A stretch of DNA of 64,000 nucleotides from Paragonimus westermani (GCA_008508345.1 QNGE01000422.1:62001-126000), one strand, 5' to 3'. Counted from the first letter of the stretch, positions 24,821 through 38,018 are shown. Notes: generated from the letters alone by a model not told the origin. Numbers and translations: made by a program.

Positions 24821-27800
24821 CTCAAATAAAGGTGAACGGTTCCCCATGAAATGGCTTTTGTATTTTTCAAAAATGTGAGTTGTATAAATCACGCATCTAT
24901 CAGTCCAACTTTGGGTGGTACTAACCACATCATTATTCACAGAACGTGGAGACACATTCTTCTTGAGTTGCTGTTTTTCGCAATTGAATAGTGTATAATG
25001 CAGCCAAAACATAATGTGTACTAGTTTCCGTTCTTGCCCAAAATCAACCGGATCACATTCCAAACAAACCAACGCGATTTATCTGATATTAGTGTGTTCA
25101 GTATGCGCCAGCTGCCATCAGCAAAACTCGCATAGAGCAAAAGAAACGGTTCAATATCAGATCAACAAACTACCTTTTTGCATAAAATCTGTGAAAACGC
25201 ATAGTCCAGCTGAGAACCCGGGTAAGGTTCAAGCAGTTACTTTCCGGGGTTACTCAGAATTACGGCACTAATGTATTTTGTCAAAATCTAGTTGTTTTGG
25301 TTAAGTAATGCTCTTGTTTAAAAGCGTTTCCACTGATCGATGACTGAACAGATGAAATAGATTTATAAAATGGCTTCCTTGTAAACTGCGTCAATAACGT
25401 TTAACACAAAAATGTCCCAAGCGTTTGCAAAGCCCTCAGTTTCGTTCGTTGATTGCAATTGTCACTAGAAATTCATGAGTTTAAACAATCCAGATTCCAT
25501 TATTCGAAGAGCAGTGTTCCCTAAATATCTGTGATATACCTTATGTTAGTGCAAGCCATGGTTTGAAATACAAAGGAGTTATCCCTTGTGTGTAAAAAAA
25601 TTTCCATCCTTAAACCCAGTGTTTCAAGATTAGTCCATGTCTGATCGCCTCTCAGTTGTTCAAAATATTCCTCTATAATTTTCTAGGAGCCTCACGGACA
25701 AGTTTACTTTCTTGAACAAATTCGCGATGTTCGTGCCAAACCACCTAAAGGACGTCTCCCTATTACCATTAGTAAGTGAAAATCTGTGTTTTAAAGAATT
25801 CAAGACCGAACTACAGTTATCCAACTTTCAACGAGTTTTGCCTAAATATTTAAGTAGAATAGACCTGGCTCATCTCAACTCCATCCAGCTATCTTCTGGT
25901 GACCACCATCGTGTACAAACTGAAAGTTGTTGCTTCGTTAGTTTCAGTTTTAAGTCCATACTAGCTGGGAAGTAAAGTCCTTATGGGGCAAATTTCGTAG
26001 GTGCAAAATACATGTAGATTTGAGGTTTACTAAAAGCATTCCCCTTAGCTTTGCTTTGAAGCAGTTTGTGGGATCAAAACTAAAGCTGACTACATCAGAC
26101 CACACAGTGAAAGTTTATTTCATATGGTTCTGACCAGAAGAGCTGGACACTCAACCTTACTAGTTTAACGAAGTCACATGGACATTTCATCCTGCTCTGC
26201 ACGCTGTCTAGTGACTTCTTTCAGACACCATCAATATCAGAATCTTGGAGCGAGTAGCTTTTAGTCGATACGCTGATTCTGATTAAATACAGGAGACATT
26301 CTTTTTGATTATAGTTATATAGTATGAGATCATATATAGTGATTCGGTCACGCGATTCAAGCTAATCTAATGTGGTCTGAGACTTGATTGAGAGAATGTA
26401 ACGTTAATAAGCGTTAGGGTTGCAAATTCTTCATATAAAGTGAGAGTAAGCATCCAACAAAACCCAGAGTAAAGTATTTGGTAATACTAGGAGGAAAAAA
26501 TCAAAATATACTCGCTAATAGATCCTGTTAGACTAACAAGTGACTTGAGAACTTTGGTTGAGAAGATTGCTTTTCAGTTTGTTTACTTCAATCACATCTG
26601 CGTGCATATAAGAATTCATTATGTTGGTGAGGTACTAAAACACGGTAAGGCCAGAAACCAATCCCACCGTTTGAACTTTTGACCAGTATCTATAGCCGTT
26701 TTCTTTTCTACAGTAAATTCCTTTTTTCGCTACTTCACCATTAACGTTTTCGACACTTTGGTCATAACCCAATGTCAAATGAAACATAACTAAATCAGTG
26801 AACGATAGGAAGGTTTTGTCTACAGAAAAATCGTTTACTTAATAACTCCAATGAAATTTTGACTGCCATAATCCTGTTTTCAATATTCATAGAGTTAGGT
26901 CATATAGTACTTATAATATCACACTGGTCCATCAAACGAGTTTCATTGAACAGTCTTACGTAAGCATGATACTTTTAGTCGAATGAATGTTGTTTCACAT
27001 ATTTTTACTGTGAAAACAAATGAAGCACGTGCGCCGACTAACAGTATGCGCTCACAGAACACTCAGATGGGGCTGCCGGACGACAGGTGTCACTCAATAT
27101 TGTCGTTTATTAGAGAACAGGTGACTATCAATTCCATGGATAGCAGACAAATGAAAATTCCAAAATGACAACAAGAACCGGCACAATCTTCTGTGACAAA
27201 AAACAGTGCGGATCCATACTTTTCAATGGTGAGAACCAATAGGCAAGTCTAATGAAACGGACATTCCAGCTACCTGCCTAATTGCTATTCTTTGAGACTT
27301 CCAGACGTTGGCAGCAATGGAATCCTTTAACGTCGCTTAGCGTCTTTTTTTAAGCTGAGTAGGCCAACTCACAGAGGAAAGTATGTCGTCAAGAATTTCC
27401 GTCTGTATATACATTTTAATGGTGCTTTGTTCTGGTTTCGTCTGAAAGTTTTTTTGCTGATAGAAGTTTATAGGTTTTCAGTTGTTTCGCCAGTATTTAT
27501 CACTGATGACTAAACTGTAAAAGCAGCGCGAGGAAGATAAACAGAATCTTCTGGACAGATCTACAGAAAGAATGAACATAAAAAGAATTCGCTAAAATCA
27601 CCATAAATTGGTAAACTAAGTTAGGCGATCTAGGAAATAACTCGTTAACAGCTTTGCGATGGTGAAAAAAAAAAAATGAGAAATGAGAATGTTTGCGCTA
27701 ACCGCTTTTGAGGACAAATTACACAGATTCACTCCCAGAGCTGAAACATCTCAATACAAATAAGGAATCTGTCGAATGCTGTAGGTGTTTGTAATGATTG

Positions 27801-29980
27801 CACTAACATTTAAAAACTGTAGTTATCCGGCCTATAAACATTAAATCAAGAAGCAAACGGTTAAATTTCATTATTGAATTCACAGAAGGATGGTTAGTTG
27901 ACACACCTTCTGTTTTCATGAAAAACATTAATAATGCATTCAAACCCGCAGTGCACGGTTTTTGACAAAAAAATTAAAATTTTCGTGAGAGAGGTGTTCC
28001 TTCACAAAATAATCAATGAGCTAAAGCAAGAAAGGTGTTAACTAAGAGGCAAACTGTGTGTGCATTCACAGAATTGCACGTCATTTATCTTTCTTCCCAG
28101 CTGATGTGTTTACTATGTTGATAACTGATGAGCACTGCGTGATTTGAAGGTCAAATTAACACAAAGATTCCGAATTATCAGACTGTCTACAGAATGCTAA
28201 CAGACACATCTTATTTACAAGCTGCTTCATAAACCAATTAACTGTTTCTTTATAGTCTAATCACTATATTGCTGACTCAGTCGGCTTTGCTTTTTAATAC
28301 ATAAACAGAAGGCTTATTAGTAGTGCGTTTACTTTAACCATTTTATGAATATTTTTTTGTTGACTTGAACCGGTCAAAAGTTTGATCATTTGGTTTGTAG
28401 AAAATTAGAACATCTGATTTGTAGTTATGTCTCCTAAATCTTTTCACTACCGACAGTTATTGACATTGCAAGTTTCACTCAGCTAATGGCCATTTTAATC
28501 TCTGTTTGTGTTAGTGTATCGAATTTGTTTATGAACAGTATGTCACTACAAGTTTCAAGCCTGAAACATTCAACGTTGTTCATCAATGTGGTAAGTTACG
28601 GATTGTGTAGTGGCCGTGGGGTATTACTGTTCCGTAACAACTGATTTGGGCCATTTGAATAACTCGTCGCAATTTTTGTCTAGCCAAATTACGTGATAAC
28701 TAACATGACACATCCTAATCGTGAGCCCCTCAGTGGGAACAATTAAGTGGATGATTTGCCCAGCATTATTACCAATTCGTTGAAAATAAGCAACCAGTTA
28801 TTTTCTATGTTCTATGTATGTTCATATTTAGCTGTTTGTATACTTTCTCGTAGATATTTAAACCAATCGAAGCCTAACATGAGAGCACATACGAAGCCCG
28901 GTTGTGTTTATGAGAACATACTGAGCCTCTGATACCATAAGTCATCGGGTAGAATAATGAAATTTTGGCTTTACGAGCGTGCAAACCTCAGCTGACATAG
29001 ATAAGAGATAGACACACCATCAGACTCAAGGGACGCCACTGCTGAAATGATTATTTTATAAATGTCTGGAATTAAGTACTCAAACGAATGTTCGCTGAAA
29101 AAGCCAATAGTCAGACTAGATTTTTCACCTTACGAAGGCAAACTTTTTAAAGTGAAATCCCGCTAAACCCTTTTTTCCTCCGTCACAGATTAAAATTAAC
29201 GATTCTGGACTTGGAGTAGTTGATATCAAACAATTCCTTGTGGTAACCAATGAAGCCTAATCAAATAACTCGAGGTGAACATTGTTCATATCAGTTGCTA
29301 CAAAGGGGTTTAGAAGAATACGTTTTATTTCCGTCAATTTGTTTCTTAGGCTGTCAACTTCTTTTCATTTAATTATTTTCACTGCTAAACTACTCGACGA
29401 TTTTGGCAGAAAACAATGTGAGTACAAAAGTACGTTATATGAATCATTGTTATGTACCTACAAGATTGACTTTACTCATATGTGGATTGGTTCGCCACAG
29501 TGACCGAAGATAACGGACAGCTGTATGCATTCGGCACCATAAGTGGTCTGTACCGCATCACACCTGGTTATATTTACACAACAGTGTCAGCTCGAAAGCA
29601 TAGAACTGAGAAACCCTGGGACGGGGATTTAATATACATCTGGTTCTCGTCATTTCGTTGAATGACTGGTATAAGTAAAATCAATGTCACATTGAAATGA
29701 AAACTGTCCTAGTGACAAAAACATGCCGCACGGGGTTTGGTCACAGATGCCATGCGAGTTTGTACACGTTAGTGACAAGAAAAGGTTAGTTATTATTGGA
29801 AGAATTGAATAAGCACTCTCTGAAATTTAGCCTGTCCTACCAAAAGTTATAAATAAGGTGATCCGATTTAGCTTATGTGTACGAAAGTGTAGTTATACTT
29901 GAGCGTTAGTCAGAATTTACCGCAAGTTTCACAGTTACGTAAAATGTTCACTCACCTTCTGTCGAAACCGCAAAATACAT
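24821..29980. other. Unassigned DNA with short open frames
   Basis: Frames of 85 to 87 codons occur at 24809-25072 (minus), 25014-25271 (plus) and 25712-25975 (plus). I do not recognise any of them. The last is continuous and contains an internal GTAAGTG that could act as a splice donor at about 25770. A run of 12-13 A lies near 27665. No mobile element was identified. Confidence 0.4.
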
Positions 29981-29988
29981 TTGGCCAG

Positions 29989-30182
29989 CAAGTTCACGTC
30001 AAAAACTAAACCACAACCGCGTGCACTCATTTGCACGACAGATATGTACTCACATACATTGGGTGATAGTACGTTGTCATTCTCCTTGGCGATAAATCTC
30101 ACACAGCAAGTATACATTGTTCCGATAGTCTCTTCTCGTCCGTCGTGTTCGGGGCTTGTCCTCTTCATCCTGAATGTCGTCT
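29989..30182 (+). other. Weak candidate exon
   Basis: An open plus-strand stretch lies between TTGGCCAG (acceptor-like, ending 29988) and GTGAGTAA (a strong metazoan donor match, from 30183). It would encode a Ser/Thr-rich segment followed by a hydrophobic one (SCSGLVLFILNVV). The upstream tract is not pyrimidine-rich, and the opposite strand is also open for 77 codons, so chance is likely. No family similarity is recognised. Confidence 0.15.
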
Positions 30183-30189
30183 GTGAGTA

Positions 30190-32165
30190 ATATTCTACTC
30201 ACAACGAAACTGACTGTTATACAGCAGGTTTATTTAGAGCTCACCAATGGTTTACCTTTCCGGTATAACTACTTTTTGAACAGAAGCCATGTTTTTGTGA
30301 AGCAGCTTTGTTGACCGTTGCACCGCTGATTTCGTACTGGATAGAATGAATTATCATAAGCAAGTTTTTAACCACATTTACTCGTGTTGTCTACCGGGTT
30401 GAACTGTCGCCACGAAAGCAGAAACACCAACTGTCCTATTAACTCTCACTGATGTCTTAACGTTCATAATTATACGTCAAGTTGAAAACATAGATACCGT
30501 TTGCTGAACAATGTTTTGTTTATTAATTAGTCTTGGGAGATCGTGATTGGTAAGGCTTCACAGTAGACAAAGCAATTTTACTGACTAGTTCTGAAAGATT
30601 AACTATCGAATCAAGTTGTATCTCTTTCTGTTATTAGTCTGGAATATTGCATTTTGAATTCACAGGGTAAGCCAAATTTCAGTTGGCTTGTCATGCTATA
30701 ACCTTGAAACTATATCGTACTTAAAATCACCTGCGTTATGTTTACCTGTGAATAAAACTGACGTTAGTTCATAATTTAAACTCCATGGAAAGTTCTGACA
30801 GTATGGGGCACTTCACAGCTTGTTGTATTGAGGGCAAAGATCTAAGCCACGTCAAAATTAACAAAGTACCATCAGTTCACCAAGTTGTTCAAACCGCCCT
30901 CTTTATCTCACAAGTTAATATTTAGGCCAGTGAAATACCACTTTTAAAATGATGCGTACACGCAATGCCTCCGCGTGAAATTGAAATGAACTGTATGATA
31001 TAAAGTAATTATAAACCAGTTTGGATAAAACGGATGCAGAAGAAACTCTTTGCACAATATTCAGTAATTTTGCATCTAAAGCTATCTTCAGATAGTCGTA
31101 GACTTTAAAACTCAGAAATTAATGGCGTTAGAAGTTGGACCAACTGGTTTTTCCTACAAACTTCATCAGGATAGTGATTGTGAGGGGGAAGATAGTAAGA
31201 AAAAGTTCTTCGTATTGATTCTTCTGTATCAAACAGCGTTTACCGGGCACAAAGATACACATATATATATCTCTTACGTATTCATGAGGTTTGGAATGAG
31301 AGGAGAAAACCGACTGCACCTCATAAGAAGAGGAGAGTAACACATATTAGTCCTCGGTCGCTGGCCGTGGGTTTGGCACTTCTGCAAATGTGGTGCTGAG
31401 GAAACAGTATGGTGGACTCAGCTGCCAAACAATTCGCTGGTAATCACTGCTTTTTAACTCTTTCTTTCTCCAATAACCCCTACTTTGAACAGGCGGGCAG
31501 GACTGGCTACCAGTGCGGTTACAAATTTTCAGTATCCTCTGTATAGGATGGCAGGAGTTGTTCAGTCCTGTTTGCGAACAAGGCTAGAGTGAAACCTCCA
31601 CTAGTGAACACGGATACGGTTGCAGTGTAATCAAGAATGAGACCGAACATTAAGTGTCTTAAAGCAAACTGTTGGTTGTTAATAACAGCTCATTAGTACT
31701 GTACAGATTGTATGATGTCGTCTGTATCTCCCAAACAACAGTACAGAATATCCTTCGAGCTCTAAGGCACTTTAGTGAAAACAAGGTGCTTTGGCTAAAT
31801 GGCTGTCTGAAAGGAATGACTAGGACGTATTCTTGGAGGTTACGTCATCAAATAATTATTCGTCTACCAACTGATAAGTTTCATCTTGACCCCCTGTATA
31901 TTCTGTCCTCATCAGTGAAAGCGACCGGAGAAGTGCTATTGACTGCCTTTATGCTCACACCTTTGGCTTTGGCAACTAAAGCGCAGTCGGCTGCCCCCAA
32001 ATGGTTTTGCTTTGTTGACTGGAACTTCTAAATTACCGTGAGTTGCTGGTATGAAGACGTTCAATGAAGTTATTTTCGATTCGAACAAAAAGACTAGGTA
32101 GTACCAGGAACTAAGTGCAGTGGAGCCTTTGAGTAAGAGAGCCAGCTCGTGCCTATTGCCAGCTG
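30190..32165. other. Unassigned DNA with a 119-codon open frame
   Basis: The region contains one of the longest frames outside recognised elements, 31672-32031 on the plus strand (119 codons, starting at TTG). It contains a hydrophobic stretch near its end (EVLLTAFMLTPLALATK). I do not recognise it. It could be a fossil exon or chance. The rest shows nothing. Confidence 0.35.
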
Positions 32166-32168
32166 ATT

Positions 32169-32267
32169 GGAGCAGTGGTCATCGTTGCTGCGTCATGGAA
32201 ACACAACCGGAAACCTAATCACAGTCGTGGGAAGAACGTCCACTACCGATTAGCCGCAAAGGAAGAT
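32169..32267 (+). repeat. SINE-like dispersed repeat, family 2, copy 2
   Basis: This matches the copy at 6206-6300 in order: GCAGTGGTCA, then TGC(G/C)TCATG, then CCGGAAA, then CACTACCGATTAGCCGCAAA. The same parts in copy 1 read GCACACTGGTCA, TGCCTCATG, TCGGAAAA and CACTACCGATAAGCCATAAT. Boundaries are not defined. Confidence 0.4.
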
Positions 32268-32419
32268 AAACGCAAATTTCATGCTTCTTTACGGGAAATA
32301 CTGCATGAGCAGGTTATTAATCAGCATGGTTCAGTGTGCAGTTCTTATCCAATGAGTAAGATCTTTTCTGTTACAAGTTTTCTCACTCAGATTTCAAACC
32401 GTGGTCAGGATTAAAGGCA

Positions 32420-33940
32420 ATTATGTTCATTCTGTAGTAAATACTTGCTGTGTTTTTTAACTAGGTGAGTAAGAGTGAACTTTGTAAGAGTAGAAAGTGA
32501 TTTTTACCAAGAAATGCCTTCGGAGAATGAGATAATCTAAATAAAGGCGTAGAATAGAGTACACATGTGACTGTGATTCAATTATGTGTATCTTGCAATT
32601 TACGGAACTTGGTCAGTTCACATTTCAAAATTGCGTCCGGCAAAATCGGTGAACGAAAGTCAGTGTGGTAGATTCAGTCTAATGGAAGCCACAGTTGGGT
32701 CAATAATCGAAACATATGTGGGAGAACCAGCTGGTGATAATCGAAATTGTTTACTACATCTGAGAATATAAACTGCAACGGTTTATATAGTTGGCTCGAG
32801 CAGGTGTACTCAGGGTGGATCCAAGTGATCGCCACCTTATGATCTTAATTTTGAGCACGTTGAGTTTGATTCTCTCATTAAAAATAACAATTCACTCCAT
32901 TCTTCCACAGGCAGACTTAGATTTAACCGCTTCCCTGATCGGATTTACTGAATAGCTATCCGAAAGAAGATAACTACTCTAGCTGTCCGGCTTACCTCTT
33001 CAGAATCTGTTAAACCCTAAATGGTTTGTACCGCTTATTGACCAGTAGCTCAAGCATTGTTATCTGTTAAACCATCCAGCTGTAATATATGCTGTTGCGC
33101 CCTTTTGTCTCTTCAAGTTGAATGCTTGCTTGTAAAGTGTGATAGTTCAATGAGGTGTACACATACTTCTACTCTAAGATTTAAGTCGTCGTGTGGCACA
33201 GAGTAACAGCGGCAACTGGATGCATACGGTATCTTTCTTGATTAACAGAAAAATCGCTGATGATGGGCAACAAATTTTTCAACAAAAATACGTTATTCAG
33301 ACAAAGGGACCGATTTACTGCATAAACGATGACGTGTTATCATGCTCGTGTGCAGTCATTATAGTATTAAGAATTATGAAGCATTCTGCTAAAATGGTAA
33401 CTAGCAGGAAAGCAATTGGTCCCTAGTACCGTGACTTGTGTAGACCACGAACAACCTCAAGCAACCGTCGAAGCATATCATAATTCAATTTACGTTCGAT
33501 AGCTGGCTACATTTAAACTTTTGTACATCTAACGACAGTTTTCAGAATTGCAAGAACATTCTGCATAGTTTTAGAATAATAAGCGTAAAGACTGTTTGGT
33601 GACCCCGAAAATGATTGAGCGCTGTTCAGCAATTCACGCTCACTGGTTTCCCACTGATCACCTCGAATAGTGACCTACTTCGGAGTAACAATTGTGAGAC
33701 TGGAAAAAGTTTCATGATTAGACTTGTCAGAAAAAAGTGAGTCGCTGCAACCGTTTTGTGGTGATTCACTTCTATCTTGGCCCATTTTGTTTAATATAAG
33801 TTGAGGAAACAACCACACACAAATGGTTTCAGCAATTGAAGGGCGAGTGAAAACACTTGAATAAACCACAATCATCCACACAATTTTGTCTAACTGGTGA
33901 GTGATTCGTGCTTCTGTTGAACATCTTCATTTCTCAATCA
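32420..33940. other. Unassigned DNA
   Basis: No gene or element recognised. Plus-strand frames of 61 and 77 codons at 32586-32771 and 33193-33426 have no known similarity. The right end could include the endonuclease-to-RT linker of the CR1-like fragment that follows. Confidence 0.35.
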
Positions 33941-34039
33941 AATTGTTATGTATGATAAGTATATCAACGATTTGTTGAGAAAACTTAGGGAATTTTCTCA
34001 GCAAGTGTTCATAGACATGAAAGATCAGAGATATTCAAA

Positions 34040-34445
34040 ACCACCTCCATTACCTGCCCTTCCGAAGTTATCCATAACTTTCCGATGGATGTTGCGAAAT
34101 ACATTGAGAACATCCTAACTGTTAGCAAAATCCATGTCCATGATAAGATAAAGTCCTCAGGAACTGATAACTCAGATGGATCATCCTAAACTGCCCTCAC
34201 ATATTGCCTAGATGTTTTCTTAACACCTCAATTTTATACCGAATTAGTGCATCCGTTTGGAACTAATATCGTCCGCCGGCGAGCCGCACAGTTGAATCGA
34301 ATTCCTACGAACTTTTACCCATAGTTAGGTCAACAGCACACAGTTAAGCAACGGTGACGGTATTAGTGAAACCTAAGCTCCCCAGAAACTATTACCCGTC
34401 TGATATTTGACTAATTTCACTAGCGTGTGTATTCTACGTCCATTT
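34040..34445 (+). pseudogene. Decayed CR1/Jockey-like non-LTR reverse transcriptase fragment
   Basis: Plus-strand translations in shifting frames recover the usual order of the region before and into the RT fingers of CR1/Jockey elements. These are PPPLPALPKLSITF (34050-34090), then MDVAKYIENILTVSKIHVHD (34084-34145), the equivalent of the family's 'EDV...L...KS.GPD' segment. Finally PRNYYPSDI, a stop, and LISLA (34381-34425) sits where the family has the NYRPVSLTS box. At least two frameshifts and three stops are present, and palm motifs A to C are not found downstream. In these elements the domain copies RNA at a nicked target; this fragment is long dead. Clade assignment is from motif recall. 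Confidence 0.65.
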
Positions 34446-34449
34446 TGTA

Positions 34450-35085
34450 CACAAAAGGCCATTGGTAGTCTTGGTAATTCAATTTGTGAAAGTCAAATAT
34501 ATAAAACTATTTATGAACTTAGAAAGCTAAATTTTCGTCTTGTTCTAATCACATTATATAAACAATTTATGACTCTTGGTTTATTTCCCGGAATAAATGA
34601 CGCTTTTAAATGAGTAATCCAAATCTTTGTGACAACATTTACAGAGTCCCCTGTCCACCTGAATTCAATCGATCACTGCATGATTATTTCACTAGCAAAG
34701 CATATTAAAGAGGTCCAACAACATTGAGCTTTTTGCGTGATAACTAAGTCTAATGTGCTCAAGGAAGTGCCATTTCGTTTGTTAATTTGTTCAGCTTATT
34801 TAACTCTTATGTTATTGTCAAGAACTGTTATTTTTGAGTATCCAAGTGATTTTGTTTGGTGTGCATTTAATTATGACCATTTCGATTATAACGGCACCGT
34901 AATGCGCATTGCTTCTTTTGAAGGCGTCGTTGAAAGATAGTGAAATATTTGCCGATACCCTAAATATGTGAACGTGAAGCAAAATGTGAAATTACAAATT
35001 TGGCGTACGGCCATTCCCAGGTAATCACTTTTCAGATAGTTTTGATTAATTGTATTACTAACAAGTAGTGTAGCAGAGTTATGAA
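34450..35085. other. Unassigned DNA next to the SINE hairpin
   Basis: Two plus-strand frames of 67-68 codons (34407-34613 and 34737-34940) show no recognised similarity. They could be the remainder of the CR1-like copy, but no catalytic motif is visible. Confidence 0.35.
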
Positions 35086-35088
35086 TTA

Positions 35089-35206
35089 AGATGAGACCCA
35101 ACTGTGAAAAGTCAGGGCTTCGGCTGGATTCGAACCAGCGACAGACACAGCATGCCTCAACGCGGCAAGCGCTCTACCAGCTGAGCTACGAAACCACACC
35201 GGGAGC
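35089..35206 (-). repeat. tRNA-derived SINE, family 1, copy C (minus strand)
   Basis: On the minus strand the copy reads GGTTTCGTAGCTCAGCTGGT, then AGAGCGCTTGCCGCG, and later GGTTCGAATCC. These are very good polymerase III A box (35171-35188) and B box (35126-35136) sequences with tRNA-like spacing. After the B box follow CAGCCGAAGCCCTGAC and a non-tRNA tail ending in CAGTTGGGTCTCAT. The tRNA half lacks a plausible foldable acceptor stem, so it is a SINE rather than a tRNA gene. This is the best preserved copy in the window and is arranged head to head with copy D. Confidence 0.75.
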
Positions 35207-35303
35207 TCCCGGTGGTATAGCGCTTGCCGCGTTGAGGCATGCTGTGTCTGTCGCTGGTTCGAATACAGCCGAAGCCCTGACTTTTCACAGTTGGGTCTCA
35301 TCT
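35207..35303 (+). repeat. tRNA-derived SINE, family 1, copy D (plus strand)
   Basis: This copy is nearly the exact reverse complement of copy C from the GGTAGAGCGC equivalent to the end. The differences seen are small: TATAGCGC in place of TAGAGCGC, and GGTTCGAATAC in place of GGTTCGAATCC in the B box (35256-35266). Its 5' head differs: it begins CCCGGTGGTATAGCGC, so the A box is truncated. The tail ends at the same CAGTTGGGTCTCAT. Confidence 0.75.
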
Positions 35304-37981
35304 AAAATTTTGATTAAATTGAAGTCAAAGTGTGCATTGGTCCTTTCACATACGTGATGTTTTCACAAATCACCTAACTAAATTTCTATGAGGTTCGTTT
35401 GAGCACATTTTCCAATACTCATGGACATTTTTGTGATTGATTGACGCTGGCATACTGTCCTATTAATTGTATTACAATACAAAGCATCTGAGCATTTATT
35501 ATCACTTATTATTATTTATTACATTGTCATTACCCAGATGTCCTATTGACATTAATGTTCAACCACAACTGAAAACGTGGAAAAGGTTTGCTGACAAAAT
35601 CCAACTGGAACAACATTTTACAGTGTTCTGAGATCCATCCCAAACTATGTTTAACCTTGTAGTGTTATGTAAACGAGGACTGCTCCACGCTTACACTCAG
35701 GCGTACAATTATTCACTGATCGTTTATCTAGCGCTAATTTTGATTAAACTTGAAATTTTTTCTGTGGAGGTCACTGGCTGATAAACTGTATGAAAATCTG
35801 AAATGCTTTGTTCGTTTGCTTGCGTATAACTTAATTAATTCAACAGTTATTTCAACTGCTATGGCCTACACTGTTTTTATAATCTTCCGTGTCCCTAAAC
35901 AGGCATTAATAATGCTAGCTAAAATCCCAACATAACAATCGAATTAATACACCTATTGGCTTGACTAATGGGAAGTAACAGAAAGTGGCTGGGATTTTGT
36001 TGTTATCTCTGAGCGCACTTTACGTTTTCAAAGTAGTCGAATTTCGTTAGCCATTTATTTACATGGGATATTTTATGTTTTTTCAGTAAAGCTTTTGGCA
36101 CGTTTTTGAACTGTGAACGGCTCTAGTCGTGAAATGTCTAGGTTTAGCCAGATGTGAATGGGGATCGGAACGCTTGCCTATACTTGGTGTGTGCTCAATC
36201 GTTTCCCCTTAATCAGCATATTAATATTATAGTGCAGATATTGTTGGCATGATTGCCACAGTCAAGTTGGTCCTGCCGTGAATGGTTTGCCATTTTCTGT
36301 TTAGAAACCCGAGTGAGACAGGATCCTATACGACGGCTTCATCTTGCACAAAAATTGCGTAATTATCAAGGGGTCTAAACAGCTGTATATATATATGTAC
36401 ATAACGCGAACTGTGATCATCATCAACACAAAGGTGACAAAAAACGTGAACAAGCGCCAAATTTGGACAACACGTGTATGCATTATCGAAATTCAGTGTT
36501 TTTGTTTTCAGTCTTCTTGATAGCAATCACATTCCGTGGTTATCTACGACACCATCCTAAGTGATTACCTAACTAAAACTTCCGATGTATGGAGTGATTC
36601 TCCATTCGGCCAATAGAATTTCTACAGTTAATTGACCACAGATATTCCGCCAAATCAACTGGAATTTCAGAACTTGTTTAAAACAGGGTGACATTTTATG
36701 ATATTACAATTTTTATGTGATCGGTAGTTTGGCTTACCGGTAGAAAGTCATTTTCTGTTCAGAGACCTTTGAAATCGTGTTAGCGTGTTAAACTTATTCA
36801 ATTCTCCTATTCAACTAAAAGTTACTCGTTGAAATAATTCGGAAATAAAGGTTAGAAGAGGTTTAGTGCTATGCTCCAATTACTTATTTTGACCAAATAA
36901 ATGTTAGATGATGACGAAATTAGAACTGTTGTAAGCTGTTGGATAATTTGGTTCGTGACTCAGGTTTCAAAAAATGAACGGAACTGCAATATTTAGCGTG
37001 CGATGGAGCTCCTTTGGTTTTTTTAGTGAGGAAATCATTCAGGTGCTCGTGTAAGTCAACAAGAATGATCTGAGAAGTTTTAACAGACATCTCAATTTCA
37101 ACATTTTTGCATTTGGGATTTTGATAGCCTATGCCGCCAAACATCACTTCCCTGTTCCTGACAGTCGTCTAATTTTAATGGTATTTTCTAACAAAATTTC
37201 CTAACCTCCCTTTGATGCGTTATCGGCAGCGACAAAATCCATAACCACTGCTTGACATTAGTGATGAGCTCACAGATGTTCCATAATCAGTCGTAAATAG
37301 CCACTTATTTTGGTATGGTTCTGATTAATTTCATCCATAAGTACATCCTGAACATGATTTCGTGTTATAGGTCATTTTTTCTCAAGCTCCAGCAAATTTT
37401 TCTGCTCCACCGGAAGCGAACATAACATCACGTGTTTTGGGAAGTTCATTCAAAATAGCGTTCATTCTGTGTATGAAATTTATTTTTGATTACTCACTCA
37501 CTGTCAGCCATCCAATACATCAAGTGGTTCATTTAAACCTTAATTCTTAGGCTGAGTTCTTTTTGACTATGCATGATTATCACTGCAAACAGCGTTGAAA
37601 ATTATTTGAACAGATGCTGAAAGTTAGGGATAGGGCTAAGACGAAAGTTTCACTGGCATATCCACCTTGTATGATGAAAGATTGGGGCGAAAATCTGAGT
37701 GGTGGATACAACTTAATTATACGAATGTTGCAGGAAAGTGACCATGAAACACGTGGGACTGGCTGATGGTCACCATATAGGGTTGAAGTTCAGTTTGAGG
37801 GTAGAATTACTCGACTATTCTAAATGAGAAACCGTTCGATCTATCCACTCAGCTAGATCACAAACTGTTTGTGGACACTCGAACAGCTAACTGACATGGC
37901 CTCCAAGCCTGTGGGTTCTGGAAAGTAGATCCTTAATTTTACATTTTTGTCCTCGTTAAAGCAAGATATGCTTTTCGAGGT

Positions 37982-38018
37982 TACCATGAGATCAGTTTTA
38001 TAAGCTGATCTCATGGTA
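37982..38018. repeat. Perfect 14-bp hairpin
   Basis: TACCATGAGATCAG at 37982-37995 is followed after a 9-base loop by its exact complement CTGATCTCATGGTA at 38005-38018. The context is not transcribed as far as can be seen. It is longer than expected for a given place by chance, but a 64-kb window could contain one. Confidence 0.8.

Larger units (their letters stand above)
35089..35303. repeat. 215-bp SINE hairpin (91-bp arms) with central 18-bp palindrome
   Basis: Arms 35089-35179 and 35213-35303 are complementary with about two or three mismatches. The 33-base centre includes half of an 18-bp perfect palindrome at 35197-35214 (CACCGGGAGCTCCCGGTG) whose dyad is offset from that of the arms. 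Transcripts of either strand would fold into a long double-stranded hairpin. Confidence 0.9.

Noticed and set aside
29989..30182. Confident exon call
   Set aside because: Only the donor site is good; the acceptor is weak, both strands are open, and there is no similarity. It is kept only as a weak candidate.
35126..35188. Functional tRNA gene with A and B boxes
   Set aside because: The sequence between and outside the boxes does not form a credible cloverleaf or acceptor stem, and the unit continues into a SINE tail repeated elsewhere.
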